Assembly (NCBI RefSeq): GCF_900184225.1 | Contig: NZ_FXWZ01000002.1 | Location: 263,233-327,232, forward strand | Length of the DNA stretch: 64,000 nt | DNA from: Brevibacterium ihuae | GTDB lineage: Bacteria > Actinomycetota > Actinomycetes > Actinomycetales > Brevibacteriaceae | Direction: 5' to 3' | Shown here: one piece after another, positions 32,725 to 40,914 of the stretch | Layout: each line of letters starts with the position of its first letter | Numbering within the stretch: the stretch's first letter is position 1 | Translations under genes and position numbers: made by a program | The notes under the pieces: model-generated | The model's database searches: none | What the model was told of the DNA's origin: nothing | The model's input: only the letters and a program-made list of their open reading frames with translations

Positions 32725-35405
32725 GGGTGCTGCTCGCCCGGATGCAGCTCATCGCCGAGACCATCATCGAGGAATGCCTCGACCTCACCCCCGAACCCGA
32801 CTGCACGACGTGGGCTGGATCGTCCGGGCCTTTCGCCTCCTCGACCCCGGAACCTCCCGTCGCGGACTCCGCAACCGGCAGCGCAGACTCCGCAGCCACC
32901 GGTCCTGCCGCGGGCTGTGCGGAGTGCGGGCGCGACCGCTACGGCCTGCCCGCCGACCGGTCACTCGCCCACTGGGTCCTCGAACGGATGACCGGGGAGC
33001 ACCTCACCTGCCTCGCCGCGGTCCTCGACACCACCATCACGCGGGCCTACACCGCCGCCCGCGAAGCACTCATCGCGACCTTCAGCCTGCGTGCCTGCCA
33101 CGACCGCGCCACCACCGGAATCCTGCGATACGAGCGCCTGCAGTACGCCGCGCGCCGCGCCCACCGACTCGGGGATGCGAAACTCGCCGCGCTCGATGCG
33201 GGGATCACCGCACTGCGCCCCGATCTGTCGTGGGAAGCCTATTGCCGGGCGGTCAACGAGCTCATCCGCATGCTCACCGATGACGAGGAGCAGGAGGAGC
33301 AGGTGCGGGAGAACCGGCGGGTCGATTTCTGGCGCAGCGATGCCCGGGAAGGCCGTCTCCTCCTCACCGGACCCCTCGAGCCCCTGCACGCCCTGCACCG
33401 CCGCCTCGAGGCCACCGCCCGCGCGATCCGGGCCGCCCATGCCTCGACGTTCGGTGAGCAGCTGCCGGCCGGGGCGCAGATCGCAGATGATCGCACCATC
33501 CCGCAGCTGATGTTCGACCTCCTCTCCGCCACCGCACCGAGCACCCACATCGCAATCACCACCCCGAACAATGACACCGGTGCCGACGACGACGGAGCTC
33601 AGGACACAGGCGCGTCCACCGCTGAGCGGAGTACCGCAGACCCGAATCCAGGACTCTTCCCCTTCCTCGGAGTCACCGGAGTCAGCCGCCCCGTCGACAG
33701 CTGTGATACCGGCAGCTCTGGTGCCGGCGCTGCAGGTGCAGGCACTCCTGCGGCCGGTGATCCATCCGTCGGCGACTCCGGGGCAGGTGGAGCGGATGCG
33801 GACGGTCGAGTGCGACGGCAGGTCAGGGTGACGTGTCCGTCGAACCAGGACTGGCTGCGCCGGCAGGCCACCGTCGTCATCACCGTCCCCTACCTCACCC
33901 TCACCGGACACGCCGAGCTGCCCGGCACCTGGTCCGACGGCACCCCGATCCCCGCCGACCTCGCCGCCAGACTCGCCGCCGGGTCGGAGAAATTCACCCG
34001 GATCCTCACCGACCCCACCACCGGCGCCGTCTGCCCCGAGATCGCGCAGTCCTACACGCTGCCGGTCGGGATGCGCACGACACTGAATCAGACCTGGGCG
34101 TGGTGCACCGCACCCGGATGCACACGGCGGGCCGAGACGAGCGAGGCCGACCACATCATCCCCTTCGACCACACCGCTCCTGCTCGGGGCGGGCGGACGG
34201 ACTTCGACAACCTCCACCCCCTGTGCAAACAGCACCACCAGATGAAGACCGAACGGACCCTGCGTCTGCACCGCACCACCGACGGGCTCATCTGCTGGCA
34301 GTTCGCCCACGGCATCACCCACACCACCACACCGGCTGACCGGCCCATCGATCGCGAGGCCGCCCGCATCACCCGCCGCCTCCTCGGCCTGACCGACCCC
34401 GACGACCACGACCCACCACCGAGCGCACCCGACGAAGCGCCACCCGACGACCCAAGCGCCGGACCGCCGGACGACGCCGATGCCGACCGCCCAGATCGTC
34501 CTGACGATGGGCCACCGCATGACTCTGATGACAACCCACCGGGTTTTCCCGACGGCGGGCTGCCGCGTAGTCCTGAAAGCGACGACCTACCGGGTATTCC
34601 CGATGGCGAGCTACCGCCAGACCGCAATGACGACGAGCCGCCGGACCTTCCCGATGGCGGACTACCGCGTGCCCCGGGTGACGGCCCTCCGGGTAGTCCG
34701 AGTACCGGTCGACTGCTCGACCCTGACTGCACCCCGCCAGGCACTCCGAGTGCCAGACGTCCACGCGTTCCGGACAGCCCGCCGCCTCTCACGTCGAGCG
34801 CCAGCCGACCGGGTGTGCCGGGCAGCGACCCGACGACCGGTGCCATCGTCGGCCCATCGGGCGACCCGTTCGGGAGCCCACCCGGCAGCGGACCGGACGC
34901 CGATGACCCGGACGGGAATGCTCCAGGCAGCCCTCGCACCTCCGCTGTCATCGATCCCTGGGAGTGCTGGGAAAAGATCCCCAGGCCGGAGCCCGATGGC
35001 ACCGAGGGGGACGACCCCCGACCGGATTCCACCCGGCAGCACCCCGCCGCGTCCGTCGACAGCACAACTGCGAACAGGAGCAAGAGCGATCGCCTCGGGC
35101 ACGTCGACATCGCGGTGGACCGCCCGGACGACCGCAGGAGCACCGGCACTGTGAACGCTGACCTCGGCTCCGGAGCAGCTGTCCTGGGTGTGCCTGTCTC
35201 CGGAGAGGCAGCCGCCGGAGGAGCAGCCACTGGACGATCGGACACCGCAGATCGGGCCGCTGGGGGATCGGCGATCAGAACGCCTGCAGCCAGGCCACTC
35301 GCAGGCGATGCCGACAACGGGTGTGCGGCCGAGGCCTCGACCGCACCTCCTGCCGACAGCAGCGACCCCTGGTGGCACGCTGATGACGACCCGCCGCCCT
35401 TCTGA
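32709..35405 (+). CDS. HNH endonuclease signature protein with DUF222 (13E12-type), long disordered C-terminus
   Basis: Long frame of up to 898 codons from a GTG at 32709 inside the second 47-bp copy; that start has no good ribosome binding site. Residues about 80-290 form a DUF222-like helical domain ([20 protein letters not shown]). An HNH zinc-finger nuclease domain follows: Cys466 and Cys471 (CTAPGC), ADHIIPF with His482, RGGRTDFDNLHPLCKQHHQ with Asn501. From about residue 560 the protein is a Pro/Asp/Gly-rich, repeat-bearing disordered tail ending WWHADDDPPPF. Such proteins are multi-copy in many actinobacteria; function is poorly known. The gene is probably frame-broken at its 5' end (see 32533-32708). 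Confidence 0.8.
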   Translation: MASHDRVLLARMQLIAETIIEECLDLTPEPDCTTWAGSSGPFASSTPEPPVADSATGSADSAATGPAAGCAECGRDRYGLPADRSLAHWVLERMTGEHLTCLAAVLDTTITRAYTAAREALIATFSLRACHDRATTGILRYERLQYAARRAHRLGDAKLAALDAGITALRPDLSWEAYCRAVNELIRMLTDDEEQEEQVRENRRVDFWRSDAREGRLLLTGPLEPLHALHRRLEATARAIRAAHASTFGEQLPAGAQIADDRTIPQLMFDLLSATAPSTHIAITTPNNDTGADDDGAQDTGASTAERSTADPNPGLFPFLGVTGVSRPVDSCDTGSSGAGAAGAGTPAAGDPSVGDSGAGGADADGRVRRQVRVTCPSNQDWLRRQATVVITVPYLTLTGHAELPGTWSDGTPIPADLAARLAAGSEKFTRILTDPTTGAVCPEIAQSYTLPVGMRTTLNQTWAWCTAPGCTRRAETSEADHIIPFDHTAPARGGRTDFDNLHPLCKQHHQMKTERTLRLHRTTDGLICWQFAHGITHTTTPADRPIDREAARITRRLLGLTDPDDHDPPPSAPDEAPPDDPSAGPPDDADADRPDRPDDGPPHDSDDNPPGFPDGGLPRSPESDDLPGIPDGELPPDRNDDEPPDLPDGGLPRAPGDGPPGSPSTGRLLDPDCTPPGTPSARRPRVPDSPPPLTSSASRPGVPGSDPTTGAIVGPSGDPFGSPPGSGPDADDPDGNAPGSPRTSAVIDPWECWEKIPRPEPDGTEGDDPRPDSTRQHPAASVDSTTANRSKSDRLGHVDIAVDRPDDRRSTGTVNADLGSGAAVLGVPVSGEAAAGGAATGRSDTADRAAGGSAIRTPAARPLAGDADNGCAAEASTAPPADSSDPWWHADDDPPPF

Positions 35406-35570
35406 AGCCCGCCTCCCGCCCGAGGTGTATCGGGCGCCGGCCGTACTCAGTGCCTGACCCCCCCTGGAACCGGAGCGCCGACGATGAAAGAATCCGAGTG
35501 CGGGCCTGCCCAGTGCGACTCCCGAGGTCCCGCACACGATTGCCGCTGTCGAAGCATGGGGGACCCGCCG

Positions 35571-35642
35571 ACGCACGTGGGCCTGACGAAGCACGTCGAT
35601 CCGTCGACGAACGTGGATCTGTCAACGCACGTGGACCGGTCG
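35571..35642 (+). repeat. 4 x 18-bp imperfect tandem repeat upstream of the M23 gene
   Basis: Units 35571-35588, 35589-35606, 35607-35624 and 35625-35642 follow the pattern ACGCACGTGGACCTGTCG with substitutions. In one frame they read as hexapeptides like THVDRS, but no supported gene uses that frame. The array ends 9 nt before the ribosome binding site of the M23 gene. Confidence 0.7.
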
Positions 35643-35665
35643 CGGCGCACGGGGAGGAGCCCTGC

Positions 35666-36298
35666 ATGTCATCCGGCATCGATCTCGACTATCCGTTCTC
35701 CGGCCGCTGGCTCGTGCAGAACAGCCCGGCCGACCGGATTCCCAGTCATGGCACCCCTCGGTTCGCCACATCGCATGCGATCGATTTCGTGCCCGTCGGA
35801 GATGATGCGCGCACCGCGCCGATCACTCTCGGCGGACTCCTCCGACCGGAACCCCCGGAGCGGTTCCCGGGGTTCGGGCGGCCGATCCTCGCTCCGGTGG
35901 ACGGCGTCGTGGTCGCGGTGCACGATCCGATTCGCGATCATCCGGCTCACCGCGGCCTGCCGTCGATCGGCTATGCACTCACCCAGCCGCGGCGCGTCGC
36001 GGCAGGGTGGACAGCACTCGCGGGGAACCACGTCTTCATCGACCACGACGGCATCGTCATCGCGCTCTGCCATCTGCAGCGGGGGAGCGCGGCGGTCCGG
36101 ACAGGGCAGCACGTGCGTGCGGGCGACGTCCTCGGCCGGTGCGGCAACTCGGGCAACAGCACCGAACCCCATCTGCACATCCAGGCGATCGACGGCAGAG
36201 AGGTCGAGGATGCTCGGGCGGTGCCGATGACCTTCCGCGGCTCACTGCCCCGCAACGGTGAAGTCGTCGTCGTATCGCCGATGAACAGCAGCACGTGA
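35666..36298 (+). CDS. M23-family (LytM-like) metallopeptidase domain protein, no signal peptide
   Basis: A 210-aa protein that is almost entirely an M23/LytM beta-sheet domain. Zinc-type motifs are SHAIDF (His37, Asp40) and PHLHIQ (His169, His171), with GRCGNSGNSTEPH before the latter. The ATG at 35666 follows GGGGAGGAG by 6 nt; the longer upstream frame would add a low-complexity repeat-coded segment. No signal peptide or transmembrane helix is seen, unlike typical cell-wall endopeptidases. Its stop lies in the first unit of a 17-bp array. Function unknown; a cytoplasmic or non-classically exported hydrolase is possible. Confidence 0.8.
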   Translation: MSSGIDLDYPFSGRWLVQNSPADRIPSHGTPRFATSHAIDFVPVGDDARTAPITLGGLLRPEPPERFPGFGRPILAPVDGVVVAVHDPIRDHPAHRGLPSIGYALTQPRRVAAGWTALAGNHVFIDHDGIVIALCHLQRGSAAVRTGQHVRAGDVLGRCGNSGNSTEPHLHIQAIDGREVEDARAVPMTFRGSLPRNGEVVVVSPMNSST

Positions 36299-36359
36299 CG
36301 CAGTGCTGCACGTGACGCAGTGCTGCAGGTGACCCAGTGCCGCACATGATGCAGTGCCG
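36292..36359 (+). repeat. 4 x 17-bp tandem repeat at the end of the M23 gene
   Basis: Units 36292-36308 and 36309-36325 are identical (CACGTGACGCAGTGCTG); 36326-36342 and 36343-36359 differ at a few positions. The first unit contains the stop codon of the M23 gene. Confidence 0.9.
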
Positions 36360-36443
36360 ACCGGACTGACGCGTTCCGGAGCGTCGGGGTGCTCACGCGT
36401 CCGAGCGGCCGGCCCGTGCCCCCTGCGCGGCGGTTGCCGCACG

Positions 36444-36466
36444 TGGGCTCGAACCGGTTCAGCCCA
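36444..36466 (-). terminator. hairpin at the tetR stop codon
   Basis: TGGGCT (36444-36449) pairs with AGCCCA (36461-36466), and GAA pairs with TTC inside GAACCGGTTC, giving a 9-bp stem with one bulged base and a CCGG loop. It overlaps the tetR stop and separates it from the convergent M23 gene. Confidence 0.5.
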
Positions 36467-37061
36467 GGCGACGGTGGAGGGTGGTGCGGGCGAGCGCGAG
36501 CACCTCGGGGTCGTCGGTGAGGGTGTAGGCCGCGCTCGCGGCGAGGAACTGGCCGGTGACCTCGAAGACGAGGCCGCGGGGATCCTCCCCGGCCAGCCGC
36601 CCCTCGGCCTGCGATTCCATGACGAGCCGGGCGAGCCGGGCGGAGAGCTCGCGCTGGAACCGGGACAGCCGGTCGCGCACGGGACCGGGCCGCGGTCCCA
36701 TCTCCATCACGGCGGCGGAGAAGAAGCACCCGCCGGAGAACACCCGGTCGTCGAGGTGGTCGAGGTAGCGATCGCACAGCCCGAGCAGCTGCGCATGCGG
36801 ACCCGGCAGCGCGAGGGCGGGCTCGATGACATGGGCGCGGAAGATCCTGTCGGCCTCGTCGATCGTCGCGAGCTGGAGCTCGAGCTTCGACCCGAAGTGG
36901 GCGTAGATCCCGCTCTTGCTCATCCCCGCCGCGGTCGCCAGGGCGCCGATCGACAGTCCGTCGAGTCCGACGACCGTCGACAGCTCGGTCGCCTGGCGCA
37001 GGACGGTCGAACGGGTGCGGGCTCCGTCGGCGCGGACACGGCGGGCGTTCTCGATGGTCAT
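36459..37061 (-). CDS. TetR-family transcriptional regulator
   Basis: A 200-aa one-component repressor. The N-terminal helix-turn-helix reads LSIGALATAAGMSKSGIYAHFGSK at about residues 35-58, followed by a helical ligand domain with a Cys in SGGCFFSAAVMEMG. The start at 37061 has no ribosome binding site, but an extended -10 lies 6 nt upstream, suggesting a leaderless mRNA. It is divergent from the DsrE-like gene, with a 24-bp palindrome between them, so it most likely controls both. Ligand unknown. Confidence 0.92.
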   Translation of the reverse strand: MTIENARRVRADGARTRSTVLRQATELSTVVGLDGLSIGALATAAGMSKSGIYAHFGSKLELQLATIDEADRIFRAHVIEPALALPGPHAQLLGLCDRYLDHLDDRVFSGGCFFSAAVMEMGPRPGPVRDRLSRFQRELSARLARLVMESQAEGRLAGEDPRGLVFEVTGQFLAASAAYTLTDDPEVLALARTTLHRRLG

Positions 37062-37062
37062 C

Positions 37063-37092
37063 TTGACATAATAGCACGACCGGTCGTACTAT
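37063..37092 (+). promoter_or_regulatory. promoter of the DsrE-like gene (TTGACA-18-TACTAT)
   Basis: Consensus -35 TTGACA (37063-37068) and -10 TACTAT (37087-37092), 18 nt apart; start about 37099 with a 40-nt leader and AGGGAGGG ribosome binding site at 37125-37132. Confidence 0.75.
37068..37076 (-). promoter_or_regulatory. extended -10 promoter of tetR
   Basis: On the minus strand TGCTATTAT (TGn plus TATTAT, -10 at 37068-37073) lies 6 nt before the tetR ATG, so the transcript should begin at the start codon. Confidence 0.55.
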
Positions 37093-37093
37093 T
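37070..37093. promoter_or_regulatory. TetR operator palindrome between the divergent genes
   Basis: A 24-bp inverted repeat, AATAGCACGACC / GGTCGTACTATT, has only one mismatch between half-sites. It covers the spacer and -10 of the DsrE-gene promoter and the upstream part of the tetR promoter, so binding would block both. Confidence 0.85.
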
Positions 37094-37137
37094 AGGGTCC
37101 GGAGCCAGCAGGTCCCGGATCAGCAGGGAGGGCACTG

Positions 37138-37497
37138 ATGCCCAAGGCAGCGATTTCACTCACCACCGGCCTCGAAGACGCGGAGAAGGTGACGGTGGCG
37201 TTCCTCGTCGCTGTCGGCGCCGCGGAGAGCGGCCGGGAGACCATGATGTTCCTCACCAAGGAGTCCGTCCGCCTCGCGACCGACGGATTCGTCCATGCCG
37301 TCGCGTGCGACGGCTGTCCACCGCTCACCACGCTTCTCGACCGCTACGCCGCCGCCGGAGGGACCTACCTCGTCTGCGGCATCTGCGTGCAGTCCAAGGT
37401 CCTCGACCCCGCCGGCTTCCTCGGCAACGCGAAGGTCGGCGGCACGGTCCAGCTCTGGGAATGGATCGACGAGGGGACGGCGACGTTCAGCTTCTGA
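37138..37497 (+). CDS. DsrE-family protein
   Basis: A 119-aa single-domain DsrE/F-like protein (ISLTTGLEDAEKVTVAFLVAVGA, TMMFLTKESVRLATDG). It carries two cysteine pairs, ACDGC near residue 58 and CGICVQSK near residue 80; the latter matches the position of the reactive Cys in DsrE-type sulfur carriers. ATG preceded by AGGGAGGG. Controlled by a near-perfect operator next to tetR. A role in sulfur-transfer or redox response is possible from the family; no sulfur gene is nearby to confirm. Confidence 0.85.
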   Translation: MPKAAISLTTGLEDAEKVTVAFLVAVGAAESGRETMMFLTKESVRLATDGFVHAVACDGCPPLTTLLDRYAAAGGTYLVCGICVQSKVLDPAGFLGNAKVGGTVQLWEWIDEGTATFSF

Positions 37498-37526
37498 CGC
37501 GGCGGCGCGACGCGCACGACGACACC

Positions 37527-37555
37527 GGGCGGTGGGGCAGGAGGCCTCGCCGCCC
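37527..37555 (+). terminator. terminator hairpin after the DsrE-like gene
   Basis: GGGCGGTGGGG (37527-37537) pairs with CCTCGCCGCCC (37545-37555) over 11 bp including two G-U pairs, loop of 7, located 29 nt after the stop codon and before the fmt promoter. Confidence 0.6.
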
Positions 37556-37578
37556 GACACCTGCCGCACCCCGCGCCG

Positions 37579-37584
37579 TAGACT
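37579..37584 (+). promoter_or_regulatory. -10 box for leaderless fmt mRNA
   Basis: TAGACT ends 8 nt before the fmt GTG; no Shine-Dalgarno lies between. Confidence 0.5.
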
Positions 37585-37592
37585 GGTCCCTC

Positions 37593-38645
37593 GTGAGACT
37601 GATCTTCGCCGGAACGCCCCAGGCCGCCGTCCCCTCGCTCGAGGCGTTGCTCGAATCCGAGCACGAGGTGGTCGCCGTTCTCACGCGCCCGGACGCCCCG
37701 GTGGGGCGCAAGCGGGTGCTCACCCCGAGCCCGGTCAAGGTCCGCGCTCAGGACGCCGGGATCCCGGTGCTCGAGGCGGATCGCCTGCGGGGTGAGATCC
37801 TCACCGAGATCGAGGCACTCGCGCCCGACGCCGTCGCCGTCGTCGCCTACGGGGCCGTCGCCGGTCCGCGCGCGCTCTCCGCCGCCCGCCACGGCTGGTT
37901 CAATCTCCACTTCTCGAGGCTTCCCGCCTGGCGCGGGGCAGCTCCCGTCCAGCGAGCGATCATGGCGGGTGAGACCGTCTCCGGGGTCACCGTGTTCCGC
38001 CTCGACACCGGGGTCGACACCGGGGACGTCGTCGCCGGTGCCGAGCTCCCGCTTCCCGAGATCGACGCCGGTGCTGTCCTCGAGGACTACGCCGTGCGCG
38101 GATCCGCCGTTCTCGTCGAGGCGCTCGACGCGGTCGCGGCCGGCACCGCGGAGTTCCGGGCCCAGTCGGGAGAGGCCTCGCACGCGGCGAAGATCACCCC
38201 GGACGAGGCGCAGCTCGACTTCACCCGGTCGGCGACCGCAGTGTCCGCGCTCGCCCGCGGAGTGACCCCGCAGCCCGGCGCGTGGGCGCTCCTCGACGGG
38301 GCGCGGACGAAGCTCTTCGGCATCCGCGCCTTCCGCAGTGCGGCTCCGAGCGCCCCCACGCGCCCGGAGGGCTCCGACGCCGCCGGGCACCCGCGGGACT
38401 CCGTGGCCCCGCTGGACGCGTCCGACGCACCTGAGCACCACGACGACTCCGACGCCGCACCGGCCGCGACCGCTGTCCCGCCGCCCGGCCGGCTCACCCG
38501 GATCGGCGACACCATCGTCGTCGGCACCGGCGACGGAGCGATCTCGATCACCGAGATCCAGCCCTTCGGCAAGCCACGGATGCCCGCCCTCGACTTCCAT
38601 CGCGGGCGCGGCGACATCGACTTCGATCTCGAGGAGAACGCGTGA
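37593..38645 (+). CDS. fmt: methionyl-tRNA formyltransferase
   Basis: Formylates initiator Met-tRNA. The 350-aa protein has MRLIFAGTPQAAVPSLEAL, FNLHFSRLPAWRGAAPVQRAI (the usual SLLP reads SRLP) and VFRLDTGVDTGDV. In the C-terminal domain, residues about 248-292 hold a low-complexity insertion rich in Asp/Ala/Pro/His (DASDAPEHHDDSDAAPAA), making it longer than the usual 310-320 aa. The GTG start is apparently leaderless. The end overlaps rsmB (GTGA). Confidence 0.96.
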   Translation: MRLIFAGTPQAAVPSLEALLESEHEVVAVLTRPDAPVGRKRVLTPSPVKVRAQDAGIPVLEADRLRGEILTEIEALAPDAVAVVAYGAVAGPRALSAARHGWFNLHFSRLPAWRGAAPVQRAIMAGETVSGVTVFRLDTGVDTGDVVAGAELPLPEIDAGAVLEDYAVRGSAVLVEALDAVAAGTAEFRAQSGEASHAAKITPDEAQLDFTRSATAVSALARGVTPQPGAWALLDGARTKLFGIRAFRSAAPSAPTRPEGSDAAGHPRDSVAPLDASDAPEHHDDSDAAPAATAVPPPGRLTRIGDTIVVGTGDGAISITEIQPFGKPRMPALDFHRGRGDIDFDLEENA

Positions 38646-40228
38646 CCCCCGACGACACGACTGCCGGCGGCCGCCCCGACGGCACGACCGCAGGCGGCCG
38701 CGACGGCCGCCCCGACGACCGGTCGACCGCCGCAGGCCGCCGCGACGACCGCTCCGGCCGACGACCCTTCTCCGACCGGCATGCGCGCCACGACCGGGCG
38801 CCACGACGTGACCGCGGCCAGCGCGGCGACCGCCGGGGACCGCGCCCGCCGCGCGCGAACATGCCCCGCACGCTCGCGTGGGAGGTGCTCCGCGACGTCG
38901 AACTCAACGACGCCTACGCCAACCTGCTCCTGCCCGGCAAGATCGCCCGCACCCGCCTCGAGGGCCCCGATGCCGCGCTCGCGACCGAGCTCACCTACGG
39001 CACGCTCCGCGGGATCGGCTTCTACGACGCCGTCATCACCGTCGCCGCCGGCCGCCCGGCCGCCGACATCGACCCGCCCGTGCGCGCCGCGATGCGGATG
39101 GGCGCCCACCAGCTGCTGAACATGCGGGTCGCCGACCACGCCGCGGTCTCGGAGACCGTCGGCGTCGTCAAGGCCCACCACGATCCGCGCGCCGGCGGCT
39201 TCGTCAACGCCGTGCTCCGCCGCGTCTCCGAGCGCACCCGCGAGGAGTGGATCGAGGCGGTCACCGAGGGCGTCGATCCCACCCGCGCCCTCGAGATCAC
39301 CACCTCGCACCCCGGCTGGATCGTCCGGGCGCTGCGCCAGGCGCTCGTCGCCCACGGCCGCGACGCTGCCGATCTCGAAGCACTGCTCGCGGCGGACAAC
39401 ACGCCGGCCGCCGTGTGCCTGAGCGTGCTCCCCGGCCTCGCCGACCGGGATGCCGTGACCCGCGACTTCGGCACCCCGACGCCGCTGTCGCCACTCGGCG
39501 TCCACCTCGACCACGGTGCGCCGCTCGACGTTCCCGAGGTCCGGGCCGGCACCGCGCGCGTACAGGACGAGGGCTCCCAGCTCGTCGCCCTCGCACTCAC
39601 CCGACCCGAGGCGCCCTCCGGGGCCTGGCTCGACCTGTGCGCCGGGCCCGGAGGCAAGACCGCGGTCCTCGGCGCGGTCGCCGCTGGCACGGGGGACCGG
39701 GTCATCGCGGTGGACACCTCCGATCATCGCGCCGACCTCGTCGAGGACTCGACCCGGGCGCTCGCCGACGTCGTCGAGGTGTTCGCCGCCGACGGCCGCG
39801 AGTTCGGCGTCGATCACGCCGAGCAGTTCACCCGGGTGCTCATCGACGCCCCGTGCTCCGGCCTCGGCGCCCTCCGCCGCCGCCCCGAGGCGCGCTGGCG
39901 CCGCACGCCGAAGGACGTCAACACCCTCGGCCCGATCCAGCGCGAGCTGCTCCGCGCGGCGATCAGCGCCGCGATGCCCGGCGGGATCATCGCCTACACC
40001 ACGTGCTCGCCCCACCACGTCGAGACCGTGCTCGTCGTCGAGGAGATCGCGGGCGGGGCAAGCGCGCCGGTCGAGGTGCTCGACGCCGCCGCCGTCCTCG
40101 CCGAGGTCACCGGCCGGCCGGCCGCGGAGTTCGCCTCCGCCGCGGTCGCCGACGGTCGCTGCGCCCAGCTGTGGCCCGACGTCCACGGCACCGACGGCAT
40201 GTTCCTCGCCCTGCTGCGGAAGAAGTAG
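38642..40228 (+). CDS. rsmB: 16S rRNA m5C967 methyltransferase RsmB (Fmu/Sun) family
   Basis: SAM-dependent rRNA cytosine methyltransferase of 528 aa. It has a NusB-like RNA-binding domain (residues about 75-210), then the Rossmann methyltransferase core with LDLCAGPGGKTAVLGAVA, the catalytic Cys motif DAPCSGLGALRRRPEARW and the second Cys in TTCSPHHVE. Residues 1-73 are a disordered Arg/Gly/Asp-rich extension (GGRPDGTTAGGRDGR, RRDRGQRGDRRGPRPP) not found in the E. coli enzyme. Starts in the fmt stop; an internal ATG at about residue 74 would remove the extension. Confidence 0.95.
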   Translation: MTPDDTTAGGRPDGTTAGGRDGRPDDRSTAAGRRDDRSGRRPFSDRHARHDRAPRRDRGQRGDRRGPRPPRANMPRTLAWEVLRDVELNDAYANLLLPGKIARTRLEGPDAALATELTYGTLRGIGFYDAVITVAAGRPAADIDPPVRAAMRMGAHQLLNMRVADHAAVSETVGVVKAHHDPRAGGFVNAVLRRVSERTREEWIEAVTEGVDPTRALEITTSHPGWIVRALRQALVAHGRDAADLEALLAADNTPAAVCLSVLPGLADRDAVTRDFGTPTPLSPLGVHLDHGAPLDVPEVRAGTARVQDEGSQLVALALTRPEAPSGAWLDLCAGPGGKTAVLGAVAAGTGDRVIAVDTSDHRADLVEDSTRALADVVEVFAADGREFGVDHAEQFTRVLIDAPCSGLGALRRRPEARWRRTPKDVNTLGPIQRELLRAAISAAMPGGIIAYTTCSPHHVETVLVVEEIAGGASAPVEVLDAAAVLAEVTGRPAAEFASAAVADGRCAQLWPDVHGTDGMFLALLRKK

Positions 40229-40231
40229 GAT
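40226..40231 (+). promoter_or_regulatory. -10 box for leaderless rpe mRNA
   Basis: TAGGAT overlaps the rsmB stop and ends 6 nt before the rpe GTG. Confidence 0.5.
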
Positions 40232-40237
40232 TCCCCC

Positions 40238-40900
40238 GTGACCATCCACATCAATCCGAGCATCCTGTCCTGCGACTTCGCCGACCTCCGCGGCGAGCTC
40301 GCCGCGATCGCCGGTGCCGACATGGCCCATGTCGACGTCATGGACAACCACTTCGTCCCCAACCTCACCTTCGGCCCGCCCGTCGTCGAGCGCATCCGCG
40401 CGGTCTCCCCGGTGCCGATCGACGCGCACCTGATGATCGCCGACGCCGACCGCCACGCCCCGGTGTACGCCGAGATCGGCTGCGCCTCGGTGTCGTTCCA
40501 CGCCGAGGCCTCCGCCGCCCCCGTCCGGCTGGCCCGCGAGATCCGCCGGCTCGGCGCGAAGGCGAGCCTCGCCCTCAAGCCCGCGACCCCGATCGAGCCC
40601 TACGTCGACCTGCTCGGCGAGTTCGACCAGATCCTCATCATGACCGTGGAGCCCGGATTCGGCGGTCAGTCGTTCCTCGACGTGTGCCTGCCGAAGATCC
40701 GCCGCACCCGCGAGGCGATCAGCGCGTCCGGGCTCGACATCCTGCTCCAGGTCGACGGGGGAGTGTCGACCTCGACGGTCGAGCGCGTCGTCGACGCCGG
40801 GGCGAACGTCCTCGTCGCCGGATCCGCGGTCTACGGTGCGGAGAACCCGGGTACTGCGATCGAGGACCTCCGGGCTCTCGCCGCGCAGCACGCCCACTGA
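40238..40900 (+). CDS. rpe: ribulose-phosphate 3-epimerase
   Basis: Pentose phosphate pathway epimerase (Ru5P to Xu5P). The 220-aa TIM barrel has [47 protein letters not shown] and LQVDGGV, all metal or phosphate site motifs. GTG start, apparently leaderless. Lies after rsmB, the order also seen in mycobacteria. Confidence 0.98.
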   Translation: MTIHINPSILSCDFADLRGELAAIAGADMAHVDVMDNHFVPNLTFGPPVVERIRAVSPVPIDAHLMIADADRHAPVYAEIGCASVSFHAEASAAPVRLAREIRRLGAKASLALKPATPIEPYVDLLGEFDQILIMTVEPGFGGQSFLDVCLPKIRRTREAISASGLDILLQVDGGVSTSTVERVVDAGANVLVAGSAVYGAENPGTAIEDLRALAAQHAH

Positions 40901-40914
40901 TCGACGGGATCGCG

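Noticed and set aside
32709..35405. Mobile element or group II intron around the HNH domain
   Set aside because: There is no reverse transcriptase, transposase, integrase, terminal inverted repeat or target-site duplication; the domain order fits a DUF222/13E12-type HNH protein.
35450..35665. Upstream extension of the M23 frame
   Set aside because: It translates the repeat-bearing intergenic region; the ATG at 35666 has a strong ribosome binding site and the natural domain start.
36292..36359. Possible CRISPR array
   Set aside because: Units of 17 bp are directly adjacent with no spacers and there are no cas genes.
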